A stretch of DNA of 64,000 bases from Advenella kashmirensis WT001 (lineage in GTDB: Bacteria > Pseudomonadota > Gammaproteobacteria > Burkholderiales > Burkholderiaceae_B), in NCBI RefSeq assembly GCF_000219915.2, contig NC_017964.1, positions 2,976,001 through 3,040,000 of the forward strand. Reading direction: 5' to 3'. Positions 53,142 through 64,000 of the stretch are shown piece by piece. The translations under genes were made by a program, and so were the position numbers. The notes below the pieces were generated by a model. That model was not told where the DNA came from and searched no databases. It saw only the letters and a program-made list of their open reading frames with translations. Position 1 is the stretch's first letter; each line of letters opens with the position of its first letter.

Positions 53142-54131
53142 TTAGTTTACCGACACATTCGAGGTTTTGATGACCTGGGCCCACTTGGCTGTTTCACTCT
53201 GGATGAACTTGGCAAAATCCTCAGGTGAACCGCCAGCAGACTGGCCACCCGTGCTTTCAAACGCTTTTTGCACTTCGGGTTTTTTCAGGATATTGTTAAA
53301 GGCTGTATTCAATTTGCTGATAATCGGCTCGGGGGTGCCTGCAGGCGCAATCACGCCCTGCCAGTTGTAGGATTCAAAGTCCTTCAAGCCGGCTTCCTGC
53401 ATGGTAGGCACATCGGGCAGCAAAGGCAGCCGCTTGGCGCTGGTCACGGCCAGTGGATGCACTTTTTTGGACTGGATGGCCGGCATGGCGGCATAACCCA
53501 TTTCAAACATCATATCGATATGGCCCGCCATCAGGTCGCTGCCGGCAGGGGCGCCACCCTTGTATGGAACGTGGGTCAGCTCCACTTGTGCGTCGGTGGC
53601 AAAAAGCTCGCCAGACAAGTGATGGGCGCCGCCAACACCGGACGAACCGAAGGTCAGTTTGCCAGGTTCTTTTTTGGCCAGTGCAATCAGGTCGGCAACG
53701 GTTTTAACGTTCAGCTTATTGTTCACACTCAGGATCAGCGGGCTTTCTTCGATAAGAATGACCGGCGCCAGGTCTTTGGCCACGTCATACTTCACGTTCT
53801 TTGGCATTAATGTGGGATTGACCGACAGCGGCGCCAAATTGCCACTGCCTATCGTATAACCGTCGGGCTTGGCGCGAGCGATATAGTCTGTGCCAATCAC
53901 GCCACCTGCACCGGCCTTGTTCTCTACCACCACGTTGGCCTTGAGCTCTTTGCCCAGCTCTTCTGCCAGCAGGCGCATGCGGGTATCGGCAAAGCCGCCT
54001 GCAGCGTAGGGAACGATAAAGGTAATAGGTTTGGCAGGCCAATTGTCCTGGGCCGCAGCGGTAGCCACCAAGCCCAGCACGCCACTGGCGGCCAGAACGG
54101 TATTGAGGGTCAGTTTCTTGAAGTTTTTCAT
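53142..54131 (-). CDS. Bug/TctC-family periplasmic solute receptor
   Basis: This 329-residue protein is the only intact one of three Bug genes here. The signal peptide (to about residue 27, ending ATAAA) is followed by NWPAKPITFIVPYAAGGFAD, VVENKAGAGGVIGTDYIARA and HVPYKGGAPAGSDLMAGHID, the three family landmarks. It ends KWAQVIKTSNVSVN. Its start is 32 bases after the stop of the aminotransferase gene on the same strand, so the two are probably co-transcribed and the ligand may be an amino acid or oxoacid (inference). Confidence 0.93.
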   Translation of the reverse strand: MKNFKKLTLNTVLAASGVLGLVATAAAQDNWPAKPITFIVPYAAGGFADTRMRLLAEELGKELKANVVVENKAGAGGVIGTDYIARAKPDGYTIGSGNLAPLSVNPTLMPKNVKYDVAKDLAPVILIEESPLILSVNNKLNVKTVADLIALAKKEPGKLTFGSSGVGGAHHLSGELFATDAQVELTHVPYKGGAPAGSDLMAGHIDMMFEMGYAAMPAIQSKKVHPLAVTSAKRLPLLPDVPTMQEAGLKDFESYNWQGVIAPAGTPEPIISKLNTAFNNILKKPEVQKAFESTGGQSAGGSPEDFAKFIQSETAKWAQVIKTSNVSVN

Positions 54132-54163
54132 CGTGTTTCCTTAAACGAGATAACTGATTAATA

Positions 54164-55305
54164 TCATAATTTGCAAAGACGTCTTGCGCCCTCTTCCAAA
54201 GTGGCATCATCCTTTGAAAACGACAGGCGAATAACGCCCAGATCGGTTCCATCGGAATAAAACGCCGAAACGGGAATGGTTGCCACGCCGAACTCTTCGA
54301 TCAGCCTGCGTACCAGCTGTACGTCAGACAAATAACTGAAGTGATGAAAACGGGCAAGCATGAAAAACCCGCCCTTGCTGGGCAGCAGTTCGAATTTGGA
54401 TGCTTTGAGTGCATGGGCCAGCAGATCACGCTTTTCCTGATAGATGGTAGACAGGTTCAGGTAATGATTGGGCGTTTCCATCATGGCTGCCAGCGCATAC
54501 TGCATGGGTGTATCGGCGCAATACATGAGAAACTGGTGAATCTTGCGTATTTCAGCCGTGATAGCTGCAGGCGCAACGCAATAACCGATACGCCACCCGG
54601 TCACATGAAACGTCTTGCCAAAGGATGTGACCACCACAGCCCGCTCGCGCAACCCGTCGTAACGAGACATGCTGCGGTGAATGTCCTGGTCGAACACCAC
54701 GTGTTCGTACACTTCATCAGACAAAATAACGATATCGGTGTCTGCCACGATATCCTGCAGCGCGGCGATATCGGCGTCCGAGAGCACGGCGCCGCTCGGA
54801 TTATGGGGCGAATTGATGATAATCATGCGCGTGCGATCGTTAACGGCATCGCGCACTGCATCCCAGTCTATGCCGTAGCTGGGCGGCACCAGTTTGATTG
54901 CGACCGGCATGGCCCCTTGCAATTTGACAATCGGCGCATAGCTGTCAAAACACGGTTCGAAATAAATCACCTCATCCCCTGGATGGATGAGTGCCGCAAT
55001 AGCGCAATAAAGCGCTTCGCTGGCGCTGCCCATGACCGTGACTTCATTGAGTTCATCATAACTGTGGCCGTACAGCAGCTGGATTTTTTCAGCAATTTTA
55101 TTGCGCAATGGCTCAATGCCAATCATGGGGGAATATTGATTGTGTCCTTCGGACATGGCGTCGATGGCATGATCGATCAGTTCGGGTGCACACGGAAAAT
55201 TGGGCGCGCCTGCGCCAGATTGACAGCCTGATGACGCTCGGCAAGATCACCGATGACGCTGAAAACAGTGGTGCCCACGGCGGGCAGCTTCGAACGGATC
55301 TGCAT
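54164..55305 (-). pseudogene. PLP-dependent aminotransferase (YbdL/methionine-aminotransferase-like), frameshifted
   Basis: This is a 380-residue fold-type I enzyme after adding one base. From ATG 55305 it reads MQIRSKLPAVGTTVFSVIGD, then HQAVNLAQGAPNFP once the missing G near 55213 (CAGGCGCG, needs CAGGGCGCG) is restored. Further marks are NSPHNPSGAV near residue 170, ILSDEVYEHVVFD near 200, and the PLP-binding Lys in TSFGKTFHVTGWRIGY near 235. The N-terminus strongly resembles E. coli YbdL, which transaminates methionine and aromatic amino acids. It lies upstream of a Bug gene and downstream of an amino-acid binding protein gene on the same strand. Confidence 0.88.
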
Positions 55306-55327
55306 GATCGTTACCTGATAAACGGAA

Positions 55328-55356
55328 TGAAAAAAACCGGCCGCCCGGGCCGGTTG
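55328..55356 (-). terminator. rho-independent terminator of the ArgT-like gene
   Basis: ACCGGCC (55336-55342) and GGCCGGT (55348-55354) pair; on the minus strand the stem is followed by a run of seven T. It falls between the binding-protein gene and the aminotransferase. Confidence 0.85.
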
Positions 55357-55375
55357 CGCTTGCTGCGCTCTCGAC

Positions 55376-56155
55376 TTATTTGGCGACCCAGTCGGCGTTG
55401 AAATATTTTTGGGTAAGCTTGCTTATCGTACCATCTTTCTTGAGTGCATCAATCGCGCCGTCAAGACGCTTTTTAAGTTCATCATTACCCTTGCGTATAC
55501 CGAAGCCGGTACCCACGCCCAATACCGAGGTATCGTCAAGCGGTGCGCCCGTGATTTCGTAATCCTTGCCTGCGGGCTTTTCCAGAAAGGCACTCACCGC
55601 GCTGGGCGTTTTCTGCACGGCTGCCTGAATGCGATTGCTTTGCAGATCCTGATAAATCTGATCCTGTGAGGCGTACGAGACGATTTTTACACCCTTGGGC
55701 GCCCAATGCTTCTTAACGAAGGCTTCCTGCGCCGATCCCTGCAATACGCCGACAACAGTCGCTTTCAGGCTTTCCGGCGTGGCCTGCAGGCCTGAGCCTT
55801 TTTTGGCGATCAGCTGGCTGGGGACGTCGTAAATGGGCACCGTAAAGTCAATGACTTTCTGGCGCGGTTCGGTAATATTCATGGCCGAGTTGATGTAATC
55901 AAATTTACGCGCATTGAGTGCGGGGATCAGCCCGTCAAAGCTGGTCTCGACCCATTCGCACTTGACCTGAAGCTTGGCACAGACCGCGTCATTGAGCTCA
56001 ACGTCAAAACCGACCAGTTTGCCATCGGGGGTTTTGCTTTCAAATGGCGGGTACAGGGCTTCGACGCCCACTTTGAGCACATCCTGTGCAAAGGCAGGAG
56101 CGCCAAACGTGCTGGCGGCCAGTAAGCCTGCCGCGATAAGGGTTTTGATATTCAT
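55376..56155 (-). CDS. lysine/arginine/ornithine-type ABC substrate-binding protein (ArgT/HisJ-like)
   Basis: This 259-residue periplasmic receptor has signal peptide MNIKTLIAAGLLAASTFGAP ending at AFA. The mature chain has VLKVGVEALYPPFESKTPDG, VGFDVELNDAVCAKLQVKCE, then WVETSFDGLIPALNARKFDY and SAMNITEPRQKVIDFTVPIY, the standard cluster-F landmarks. It ends with its own terminator and has no permease or ATPase beside it, so it must share components encoded elsewhere. Confidence 0.92.
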   Translation of the reverse strand: MNIKTLIAAGLLAASTFGAPAFAQDVLKVGVEALYPPFESKTPDGKLVGFDVELNDAVCAKLQVKCEWVETSFDGLIPALNARKFDYINSAMNITEPRQKVIDFTVPIYDVPSQLIAKKGSGLQATPESLKATVVGVLQGSAQEAFVKKHWAPKGVKIVSYASQDQIYQDLQSNRIQAAVQKTPSAVSAFLEKPAGKDYEITGAPLDDTSVLGVGTGFGIRKGNDELKKRLDGAIDALKKDGTISKLTQKYFNADWVAK

Positions 56156-56291
56156 AGCTTGCCGACCTTAAAATAGAGAAAACCCCTGATAAACAGAGGT
56201 TTTGAACCAGGATATAGCGCACATGCGTCTATGACACATCCGCACTCATACCTGTTTTGTACGCCCTGGCGCCTGCCATTTGACAGCCGCC

Positions 56292-56326
56292 TTGCGCCAG
56301 AACTGAAAAACCAGCCTCTGGCGCAA
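56292..56326. terminator. inverted repeat downstream of ilvC
   Basis: A perfect 10-bp stem TTGCGCCAGA/TCTGGCGCAA with a 15-base loop lies just past the ilvC stop. There is no clear T-run on the minus strand after the stem, so its termination role is tentative. Confidence 0.5.
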
Positions 56327-56336
56327 AAGCCTACTC

Positions 56337-57352
<1,016 letters not shown>

Positions 57353-57414
57353 TTAAAGCCTCAAGAATTTAGTTAAATTTGTTTGAATGTCTGCTTACTG
57401 CGCTTACCACCAGA

Positions 57415-57909
57415 TTACATCACCCGCAGGATACGTTCGCCGCGCCCGATACCAGAGACGCCTGTACGAACCGTTTCCAGGATCGCACTGCGATCCAGCG
57501 CAGACAGAAACGCCTGGATTTTTTCCTGTACACCCGTCAGTTCAATTGTGTAGGACTTATCAGTCACATCTACAATATGCCCCCTGAAGATGTCAGCCAG
57601 GCGCTTGATTTCTTCGCGCTCCTTGCCCACCGCACGAACTTTGACCAGCATGAGCTCACGTTCGACATGAGCCCCTTCGGTCAGATCGACTACTTTAACC
57701 ACATCGACCAGACGGTTCAAGTGTTTCGTGATCTGTTCGATAACGTCGTCCGAGCCGGCAGTCATGATTGTCAGGCGTGACAGTGTCGCGTCTTCGGTTG
57801 GTGCAACAGTCAGCGTTTCAATGTTGTAGCCCCGGGCCGAGAACAGGCCCACCACGCGGGACAGCGCACCGGGTTCATTTTCCAGCAGAATGGAGATAAT
57901 GTGTTTCAT
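57415..57909 (-). CDS. ilvH: acetolactate synthase small (regulatory) subunit
   Basis: This 164-residue regulatory subunit gives valine feedback control to the catalytic subunit. An ACT domain covers residues 1-75 (ISILLENEPGALSRVVGLFS, then SARGYNIETLTV), and a C-terminal domain follows with GVQEKIQAFLSALDRSAILE. Length and motifs fit IlvH/IlvN. It starts 9 bases after the large-subunit stop. Confidence 0.96.
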   Translation of the reverse strand: MKHIISILLENEPGALSRVVGLFSARGYNIETLTVAPTEDATLSRLTIMTAGSDDVIEQITKHLNRLVDVVKVVDLTEGAHVERELMLVKVRAVGKEREEIKRLADIFRGHIVDVTDKSYTIELTGVQEKIQAFLSALDRSAILETVRTGVSGIGRGERILRVM

Positions 57910-57918
57910 GGTTTCCCC

Positions 57919-59636
57919 TTACAAGTCTTCTGAACCCAGCAACATTTCGGTCAGGCCCTTGCCTGCCTTGACCATTGGCCAGACGTTTTCGGTCCGGTCA
58001 GTGATAAAGTCCAGGAAGACCAGACGGTCTTTGTGCTTGCCGAAAGCTTCCTTGATAGCCGGCTCGACATCTGCCGGTTTATCGATCTGAAGGCCGATGT
58101 GGCCATAGCTTTCGACCAGTTTGACGAAGTCGGGGATCGAGTCCATGTACGACTCGGAGTAGCGCGACTGATAGTCGATTTCCTGCCATTGGCGCACCAT
58201 GCCCAGGTAACGGTTGTTCAGGCACAGCACTTTTGGCGTGAAATGATATTGCGTGCAGGTTGCCAGCTCCTGGATGTTCATCTGGATCGATGCTTCTCCG
58301 GTTACAACGGCAATTTGCGCATCGGGATGCGCCATCTGCACACCCATGGCGTACGGCAGGCCGACACCCATGGTGCCCAGGCCGCCGGAATTGATCCAGC
58401 GACGCGGGTGATTGAATCGATAGTATTGCGCCGCCCACATCTGGTGCTGGCCCACGTCCGAGGTAACGAAAGCGTTGCCTTCGGTAACCTTGCACAGGGT
58501 TTCAATGACAAATTGCGGCTTGATCAGCTCACTGCCGTTATCGTATTTCAGGCAATCCCGACCACGCCATTCATTGATCTGCTTCCACCACGCCTGCAAT
58601 GAGCGACTGCTTTTCTGTTCGGCCAGCGCATCGGCCACCAGCGGATTCATTTCCTGCAGCACTTCCCGAACGTTGCCCACAATGGGAATATCAACCTTCA
58701 CCCGCTTGGAAATGGACGAGGGATCAATATCGATATGAACGATTTTGCGCTGGGCTTGTGCAAAGTGCTTGGTATTGCCGATCACGCGATCGTCAAAGCG
58801 TGCACCGACAGCGATCAGCACATCGCAGTTCTGCATGGACATATTGGCTTCATACGTGCATGCATGCCCGGCATGCCCAGATACTGATCAGAATCCGGGT
58901 TCTGCGCGCCCAGCGCCATCAACGTGGTGGTGACCGGTGCCCCGCTGAGCCGCACCAATTCGCGCAGTTCATCGGATGCGTCGGACAGGATGACCCCGCC
59001 GCCCGCATAAATCATGGGACGCTCGGCGCCCGCCAGCAACTGGGCGGCCTTTTTGATCTGCCCCAGGTGGCCCTTGACCACCGGTGAGTAGGAGCGCATC
59101 TTGATTTCAGACTTGGGGGGCGCGTATTTGCACATGGTCATGGAGATATCCTTGGGGATATCGACCAGAACCGGGCCGGGACGACCGGTGCGGGCAATGT
59201 AGAATGCCTTGCGCATGGTATCGGCCAGGTCTTTGACGTCGCGAACCAGGAAATTGTGTTTGACGCAGGGTCGGGTAATGCCGACAGTATCGCATTCCTG
59301 AAAGGCGTCTTCGCCGATAGCCTTGGTGGGCACCTGACCACTGATGATGACCAGCGGGATGGAGTCCATGTAGGCAGTGGCAATACCGGTGACCGCATTG
59401 GTCAGGCCCGGGCCGCTGGTGACCAGACACACGCCAACTTTGTTGGAGGAGCGCGAATAGGCATCGGCAGCGTGCACGGCAGCCTGCTCGTGTCGCACCA
59501 GAATATGCTTGAAGTCTTTCTGTTTATAGATTGCGTCGTAAATGTAGAGCACCGCGCCACCAGGATAACCGAAAACGTGCTCGACGCCCTCTTCGGCCAG
59601 GCAGCGCACGACGATATCGGCGCCATTGAGTTCCAT
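57919..59636 (-). pseudogene. ilvI: acetolactate synthase large (catalytic) subunit, frameshifted
   Basis: This is a 572-residue ThDP enzyme after adding one base. It condenses two pyruvates to acetolactate, or pyruvate with 2-oxobutyrate. MELNGADIVVRCLAEEGVEH and VFGYPGGAVLYIYDA hold the conserved early Glu region. VTSGPGLTNAVTGIATAYMD is near residue 77, and the ThDP motif GGLGTMGVGLPYAMG with its later NNRYLGMVRQWQ partner is in the second frame. The break near 58860 (CATGCACGTATG, needs CATGGCACGTATG) restores GMHGTYEANMSMQNC. The ATG at 59636 has an AAAGGAA site. It is the first gene of ilvIHC. Confidence 0.95.
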
Positions 59637-60125
59637 GTTATTTCCTTTCATAACCAGCATTCCCGCGTTGATTGGTCCTGTGACCTGCGGCGTCAGCGGG
59701 ATCCGTCAACATCTGCAGCGCTTTGTTCCTCACGGAGGAACGCCACCTGCAGACATTGATGTACCAGCCTGGCCATCAATCTGGGTCTGCGCGCACACAA
59801 GGTGCGGGAGAGTTCGAAATGGAGACGTTTATTCACGCTTTTGGCACGAATAACCGCTATTGTTCGTTAAGTTAAGGCGCACTGCAATTGAAGCGGATAG
59901 CTAAAACAGGGTGTCCGTAGATACCGGCGACGGATTGTGCGCAGGTATAGTCCTCAAATGTACCCCATTGCAACACCAAACGCAATCGGGAATTTTCATT
60001 ATGCACAAATTTATTGTCGGGCAACGGTACAATAGGGCTCTTTGCTGTGTCGCCTCTGTGGGCACTGCCTGTCGCCTGCCTGCGACCGGCACCGGGGAGC
60101 CTGCGTCTTTTCACTGGTTTGGTGT
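59637..60125 (-). promoter_or_regulatory. structured leader of ilvI and divergent promoter region
   Basis: On the minus strand ahead of ilvI, nested hairpins occur at about 59711-59757. The inner stem is GTTCCT/AGGAAC with loop CACGG (59725-59741), enclosed by an outer CTGCAG/CTGCAG pair. This could be an attenuator. A weak minus-strand open frame across it (GTG about 59836 to near 59693) is not rich in Leu/Ile/Val, so classic leader-peptide attenuation is not supported. The right part must hold the promoter for the FUSC gene. Confidence 0.4.
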
Positions 60126-62313
60126 ATGGATATTCGCGCGGAAAATTTCGTCAAATTCTTCTACAGTTCCCATCTTTTCCATGGAACGCGCCAGGCCACG
60201 GGGGTGCTGCTGCCGGTACTGGTGATGGCCGGTTTTTTCAACGAGCCCATGATAGGCGTGGCGCTGGCCACCGGAGCGCTGTGTCCGGCCATTATCGATC
60301 AGGTGGGGGCACCAAGCGCTCACGTCTGAACGAAATGCTGGGCGGTATTGTACTGGGGCAGATCTCGGGATTGATCACCGGGCTGGCCAGCCCCTATCCC
60401 GCCCTGCTCTGGCTGGTGGTGTCCGCCCAGGTATTCTTCTATTCCATGCTATCGGTCTATGGCCGCCGCGGCGGACTGATCGGATTCGGGTGCCTGTTGC
60501 AGATGATGCTGTCCATGCACACCCCGATGTCGGTTGACGAGGCGCTCACCCATACCAGCTATACGGCCATGGGCGGCGTTTTCTACATTCTGTACAGCAC
60601 CTCCATCAGTCACCTGTTCAAGCTGCGCGAAGAAAGGCAGACCCTGGCCGCCGCCCTGTACGCCACGGCATCTTATGTGAGTACGCGTGCTGATTTCTAC
60701 GACACGCACAAGAATCTGGACGACAGCTATCGACGCCTGATTCCGCAAATGATCGCGATGACAGAGCAGCACCAGAGTGCACGCGATGTCGTGCTACGCA
60801 ATCTGCCCCGCGACAACGATGCCAGCGACCAGCAGCGTATTTTGCTGTGGAATGTCTTTATCGACATGATCGCCCTGCTCGATACCATGGTGGCGTCGCA
60901 GACCGACTATGCCACCTTGCGCGCGCGCTTTCAGGATCATGACATCCTGCTGTTCATGCGCGATACCCTGTTCAAGATCAGTCGCACCCTGAACCGGACC
61001 GCATATAGCCTGGCGCGCAACAAACCGGTGGATTATCGCAACAGTGTCAGGGCGGAGCTGCGCGCCATGGAATATGAGCTGCTGCAACTGAAACAGGATG
61101 GCATCCAGCGCACGGAACCGGAAACCTATCTGCTGGTGGTGCAGATTGTGCGCCGCCTGCGTAATGCCAGCCGGTTTGTAGACCGCATTGCCGATAATCT
61201 GCGTGGCTCACGCCTTGAGCCGGTCAATAGCCTGAAGCGCGACAACTCGCTGCGCCGTTTTATTACACCGCAAGCTATTACCCTGGCCCCCTTCAAGCGC
61301 AATCTGAATCTGAACTCGTCCATTTTCCGCTACGCCTTGCGCACCACCTTTGTGGTTACCCTGGTGCTGCTCATTTCAACGGTCGTCAGTCTTGTCTATG
61401 GGCACTCGGCAATTGTGCGCGCATTTACCTCGCACAGTTACTGGATCATCCTGACGGTGCTCATTATCATGCGGCCCGGGTTCGCGCTCACACGTCAGCG
61501 CACAATCGGTCGTCTGGTCGGCACGCTGGCCGGCTGCCTGATCACCATCGCGCTGTTTAACCTGACCAGCAGTCCGTTAATTCTGATTGCCATCATGATT
61601 CCGGCGATGGTGCTGGGCAATGCTTTCGTATTGACCAACTATCCGCTAAGCTCGTTGTTGATGACGATTTATATCCTGATCGCCTTTCACTTCCTGAGTC
61701 CGGGTAACCTGCTTATTATCGGCGAACGCGCGCTCGATACCCTGGCCGGGTGTGTGCTGGCCTTTGCCTGCGGCTCGATTCTGCCTGGTGGGAAAAGCAG
61801 CGCATCATGCCGCTGGCGCAGGAGGCCATAGCGGCCGCGCATGACTATATTCTGGCCGTACAGGCGTACATCACGTCGGTTCACGCCGACCCTGAGCAGA
61901 AAATATCCTCGGCCGACAACGAACGCTATGTGCAGGCGCAACTGTCTCGAAAAAATATGCACACCGCCTTTGGCGCGTTCGCAGACAGCTTCTACCGGAT
62001 GATGAACGAACCCAAATCCAAGCAGATCCATATTAAGGAACTGAACACGATTCTGGTGCAGACCGACGCTGTGGCCAGTCAGATCGCCGCCATTGCGCCG
62101 GTCCTGGCCGGCCTGGACAAAATACCGCCCAATATGCAGCAGACCCTCACCAACGTCTCTGACTTGCTGGACAAAGACGCACAGGCCATTACCGAAGCGC
62201 CATCGCAAATTGAAACCGAAGGCCAGTACGGCAGCCTGGTCTTTCCACTCAAACAGATGCAACAGGCCGCGCTGCGTATTCGCCAGCAGGCGACCAATAT
62301 TGGCTTGATGTAA
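60126..62313 (+). pseudogene. FUSC-family inner-membrane protein (YccS/AaeB-like), two frameshifts
   Basis: This is about 729 residues after adding two bases. An N-terminal block of about six helices (residues 20-165) begins ENFVKFFYSSHLFHGTRQAT. A long cytoplasmic helical region follows, then a second helix block (about 420-560: SIFRYALRTTFVVTLVLLIS with GHSAIVRAFTSHSYWIILTV) and a C-terminal helical tail. This repeated half-structure is the FUSC fold of aromatic-acid efflux and YccS proteins. Break one is near 60310 (GTGGGGGCACC needs another G); break two is near 61788 (CCTGGTGGG needs CCTGGGTGGG). The exported compound is unknown. No membrane-fusion partner is adjacent. Confidence 0.87.
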
Positions 62314-62395
62314 TCGAATCGGCAACATACCCTGGCGGCGGCAGCGAACTGCCAACCGCGGCAGGTCGGCACGCATCCATTCACACAAGGCGCCT

Positions 62396-62416
62396 CGTTA
62401 ATCGTTAATCGTTAAT
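62396..62416. repeat. three tandem copies of CGTTAAT
   Basis: CGTTAAT is repeated three times exactly from 62396 to 62416 and followed by CGTC. It lies in the 200-base spacer between two convergent genes. It may be simple slippage. Confidence 0.85.
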
Positions 62417-62515
62417 CGTCGCTCATTATCGAACGCACCATGTGCCGCGACGCTGCTGCACCCTGCCCCGGCAGACGAGCTGCTTCACGGCACTATATCT
62501 GAAACCCATGACCAT

Positions 62516-63747
62516 CTACTCGAACAGCTGCTCATCCACTTTAAGGGCGCCGGGCCAGAAATAGAGGATCGCCGAGACCAGCTGGATGGCAATCATGATG
62601 CCCCAGCCGGTCAGGTGCGCCACGGCAGGATACTGGCCGTCCGTTGCAGGCCAGAAATCCAGGACGAATCCTACGCCCACCTGCATGGAAAAAATGCTAA
62701 TGAAAAAAATCATGTTGAAGGCAGTGGTAACGCGACCGACAACCTTGCGGGGAAATACCTCGGCCAGCAAGGCATAGGCAAGAATGCAACTGGCGGCGAC
62801 AAACCCATAGGCGCCCCAGATCAACGACGGCGCGACGGGCACACGAAACAGAATCAGCAATTGCACCAGCACGAACAGCGTCATTCCCAGCCCGCAAAAG
62901 GCGCGCAGGCCCAGACCGTAGCGTTCGATACGCGCGCCACCAGACCAGTGATGACCGTGCCGGCCACCATGGTCAACCCCAGCATGGACACCAGACTGTC
63001 GGCCTGACGCGCGGTCAGTCCGGATACGTCGGTCAGATACGGTTTGACCCACAGCGACTGGGCGGCATAGAAGGCGCCGCCCACGGCGCATGGAAAAGGC
63101 ACCACGCGCCAGAACACCGCATTCTTCAAAATAATACGCACACCATGGATTTGTTTGGACACCGACTCATGCGGCGCCATCCGCTGCTTCGACTCGGGCA
63201 CCAGCAGCCAGATGACGGTAGCCACGGCAATGGTGAACACGGCCATGCCGACGCTGATTTCCCGCCAGGTGTATTGCGTCAGCAGCACGGCCAGCGGCGT
63301 GCCGACCACCACGCCGCCCATGCCGCCCAACGCCACCATCAGGCCATTGAGTAGCGGCCAGCGCGAGGAAGGGAAATTCTGGGCTATTGCCAGAAATCCG
63401 GCGCCAAGGCAGACCGAAACACCCACGCCGATCATAATGCGACCGATAATCAGCCCCTGCATGGAGTGTGTCATGCCGTAAAGCACCGTCCCGGCAGCGG
63501 CCACCAGCAACAGGATCGCATCGGTGCGGCGTGCGCCATAGCGGTCCAGCGCCAGCCCGGCAGGAAGCTGGGCCAGAGCAAAGCCGATAAAGTAAAAGCT
63601 GGTCAGCAGCCCCAGGTCGCTGGCCGTCAGATTCATTTCGCGCGACAGAAACGGCGCAAAGCCGATATTCAGGCCGCGATATACATAGGACAAAAAATAG
63701 CCCAGTGCAAAAAGTACAAAAATCCTTATTGCAGCCTGACGGCTCAT
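62516..63747 (-). pseudogene. major facilitator superfamily transporter, frameshifted
   Basis: This is a 410-residue, twelve-helix transporter after adding one base. ALGYFLSYVYRGLNIGFAPF leads, and the loop 2-3 motif is GLALDRYGARRTDAI. GRIMIGVGVSVCLGAGFLAI is near residue 100 and GGMGGVVVGTPLAVLLTQYT near 140. The second frame begins near RIERYGLGLRAFCGLGMTLF. The break is near 62930 (GCGCGCGTATC, needs GCGCGCCGTATC). The start overlaps the yaaA stop as ATGA, so the two are coupled. The substrate is unknown. Confidence 0.88.
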
Positions 63748-64000
63748 TGTTTTCTCCGGAAGACCAGTTTGTCTTCCGTGGACTCCTCGGCGGCAAAGGC
63801 ATAGCCCTGCTCATTGAATTTTTTCAGGGCCGCCGGCGTTTTAGCTTTGGTCTCAATGGCAAACCGCGCCATCAGCCCGCGCGCACGCTTGGCATTGAAA
63901 CTGATAATTTTGTAGACACCGTTTTTGTAGTCCTGGAAAACACACTGGATAACGCGCGCATCCAGCGTTTTGCCGTCAACTGCCTTGAAGTATTCTTCCG
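63744..64000 (-). CDS. yaaA: YaaA-family peroxide-stress protein, 5' part outside window
   Basis: The last ~85 codons of a gene running off the right edge. The visible chain includes EYFKAVDGKTLDARVIQCVF, KIISFNAKRARGLMARFAIE and EQGYAFAAEESTEDKLVFRR before the stop at 63744-63746. These match the C-terminus of E. coli YaaA (DUF328), a DNA-binding protein that limits intracellular iron damage during peroxide stress. The stop overlaps the MFS start as ATGA. Confidence 0.9.
   Translation of the reverse strand, partial: EEYFKAVDGKTLDARVIQCVFQDYKNGVYKIISFNAKRARGLMARFAIETKAKTPAALKKFNEQGYAFAAEESTEDKLVFRRKQ

Overview
The window looks like a chromosomal segment of a betaproteobacterium of the order Burkholderiales, most likely family Alcaligenaceae. 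The evidence is a fused indolepyruvate ferredoxin oxidoreductase, several orphan Bug-type solute receptors, a psd-pssA pair, an ilvIHC operon and pim/pca-type acid catabolism. Advenella is my best genus guess, but this is inference from gene content only. I see no insertion sequence, prophage, CRISPR array, rRNA operon or replication origin.

Layout. 1-6.8 kb: dapA (cut by the window edge), a YciO/Sua5-type gene, tRNA-Arg(TCT) followed by short tandem repeats, a Tat-exported SMP-30-like protein, a VOC protein, a LysR regulator divergent from an azoreductase, and two unknown membrane proteins. 6.8-11.2 kb: a BCCT betaine/choline transporter, cardiolipin synthase, tRNA-His(GTG) and a small membrane protein. 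11.6-17.5 kb: indolepyruvate oxidoreductase, a GlcG/HbpS-like protein and gdhA. 17.7-23.1 kb: rpsO-pnp, a small lipoprotein, and psd-pssA. 23.6-26.9 kb: an intact gltIJKL-type amino-acid ABC transporter. 27-43.3 kb: a large acyl-CoA catabolic region. 43.8-47.3 kb: a nitroreductase, a Bug protein, and a tandem glycine riboswitch controlling a D-amino-acid dehydrogenase-like gene. 47.4-52.9 kb: a second gltIJKL-type transporter behind an unknown beta-propeller gene, with a divergent LysR regulator. 53-56.2 kb: a Bug protein, a YbdL-like aminotransferase and an ArgT/HisJ-like binding protein. 56.3-59.6 kb: ilvI-ilvH-ilvC. 60.1-64 kb: a FUSC efflux-type protein, an MFS transporter and yaaA (cut by the window edge).

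How genes work together. The 27-38 kb block joins a pim-like set (fused hydratase/dehydrogenase, thiolase, CoA ligase, paired large and small acyl-CoA dehydrogenases) to pcaIJF. That is the set expected for beta-oxidation of aliphatic dicarboxylates such as pimelate or adipate down to acetyl-CoA and succinyl-CoA. The adjoining 39-43 kb operon (nitronate monooxygenase-like, enoyl-CoA hydratase, acyl-CoA dehydrogenase, Bug) probably handles a related acid. Nitrogen and amino-acid metabolism is the second theme: gdhA, two gltIJKL systems, ArgT, ilv and the glycine-sensing dehydrogenase.

Sequence quality. Twenty genes are broken by 24 frameshifts. Every one is repaired by adding a single base, usually in a homopolymer, and the restored lengths match the families (IlvC is exactly 338 aa). 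Even ilvC and ilvI are hit, so most breaks are probably sequencing errors. Broken genes are typed 'pseudogene' here to record the frame as it stands, not to claim loss of function.
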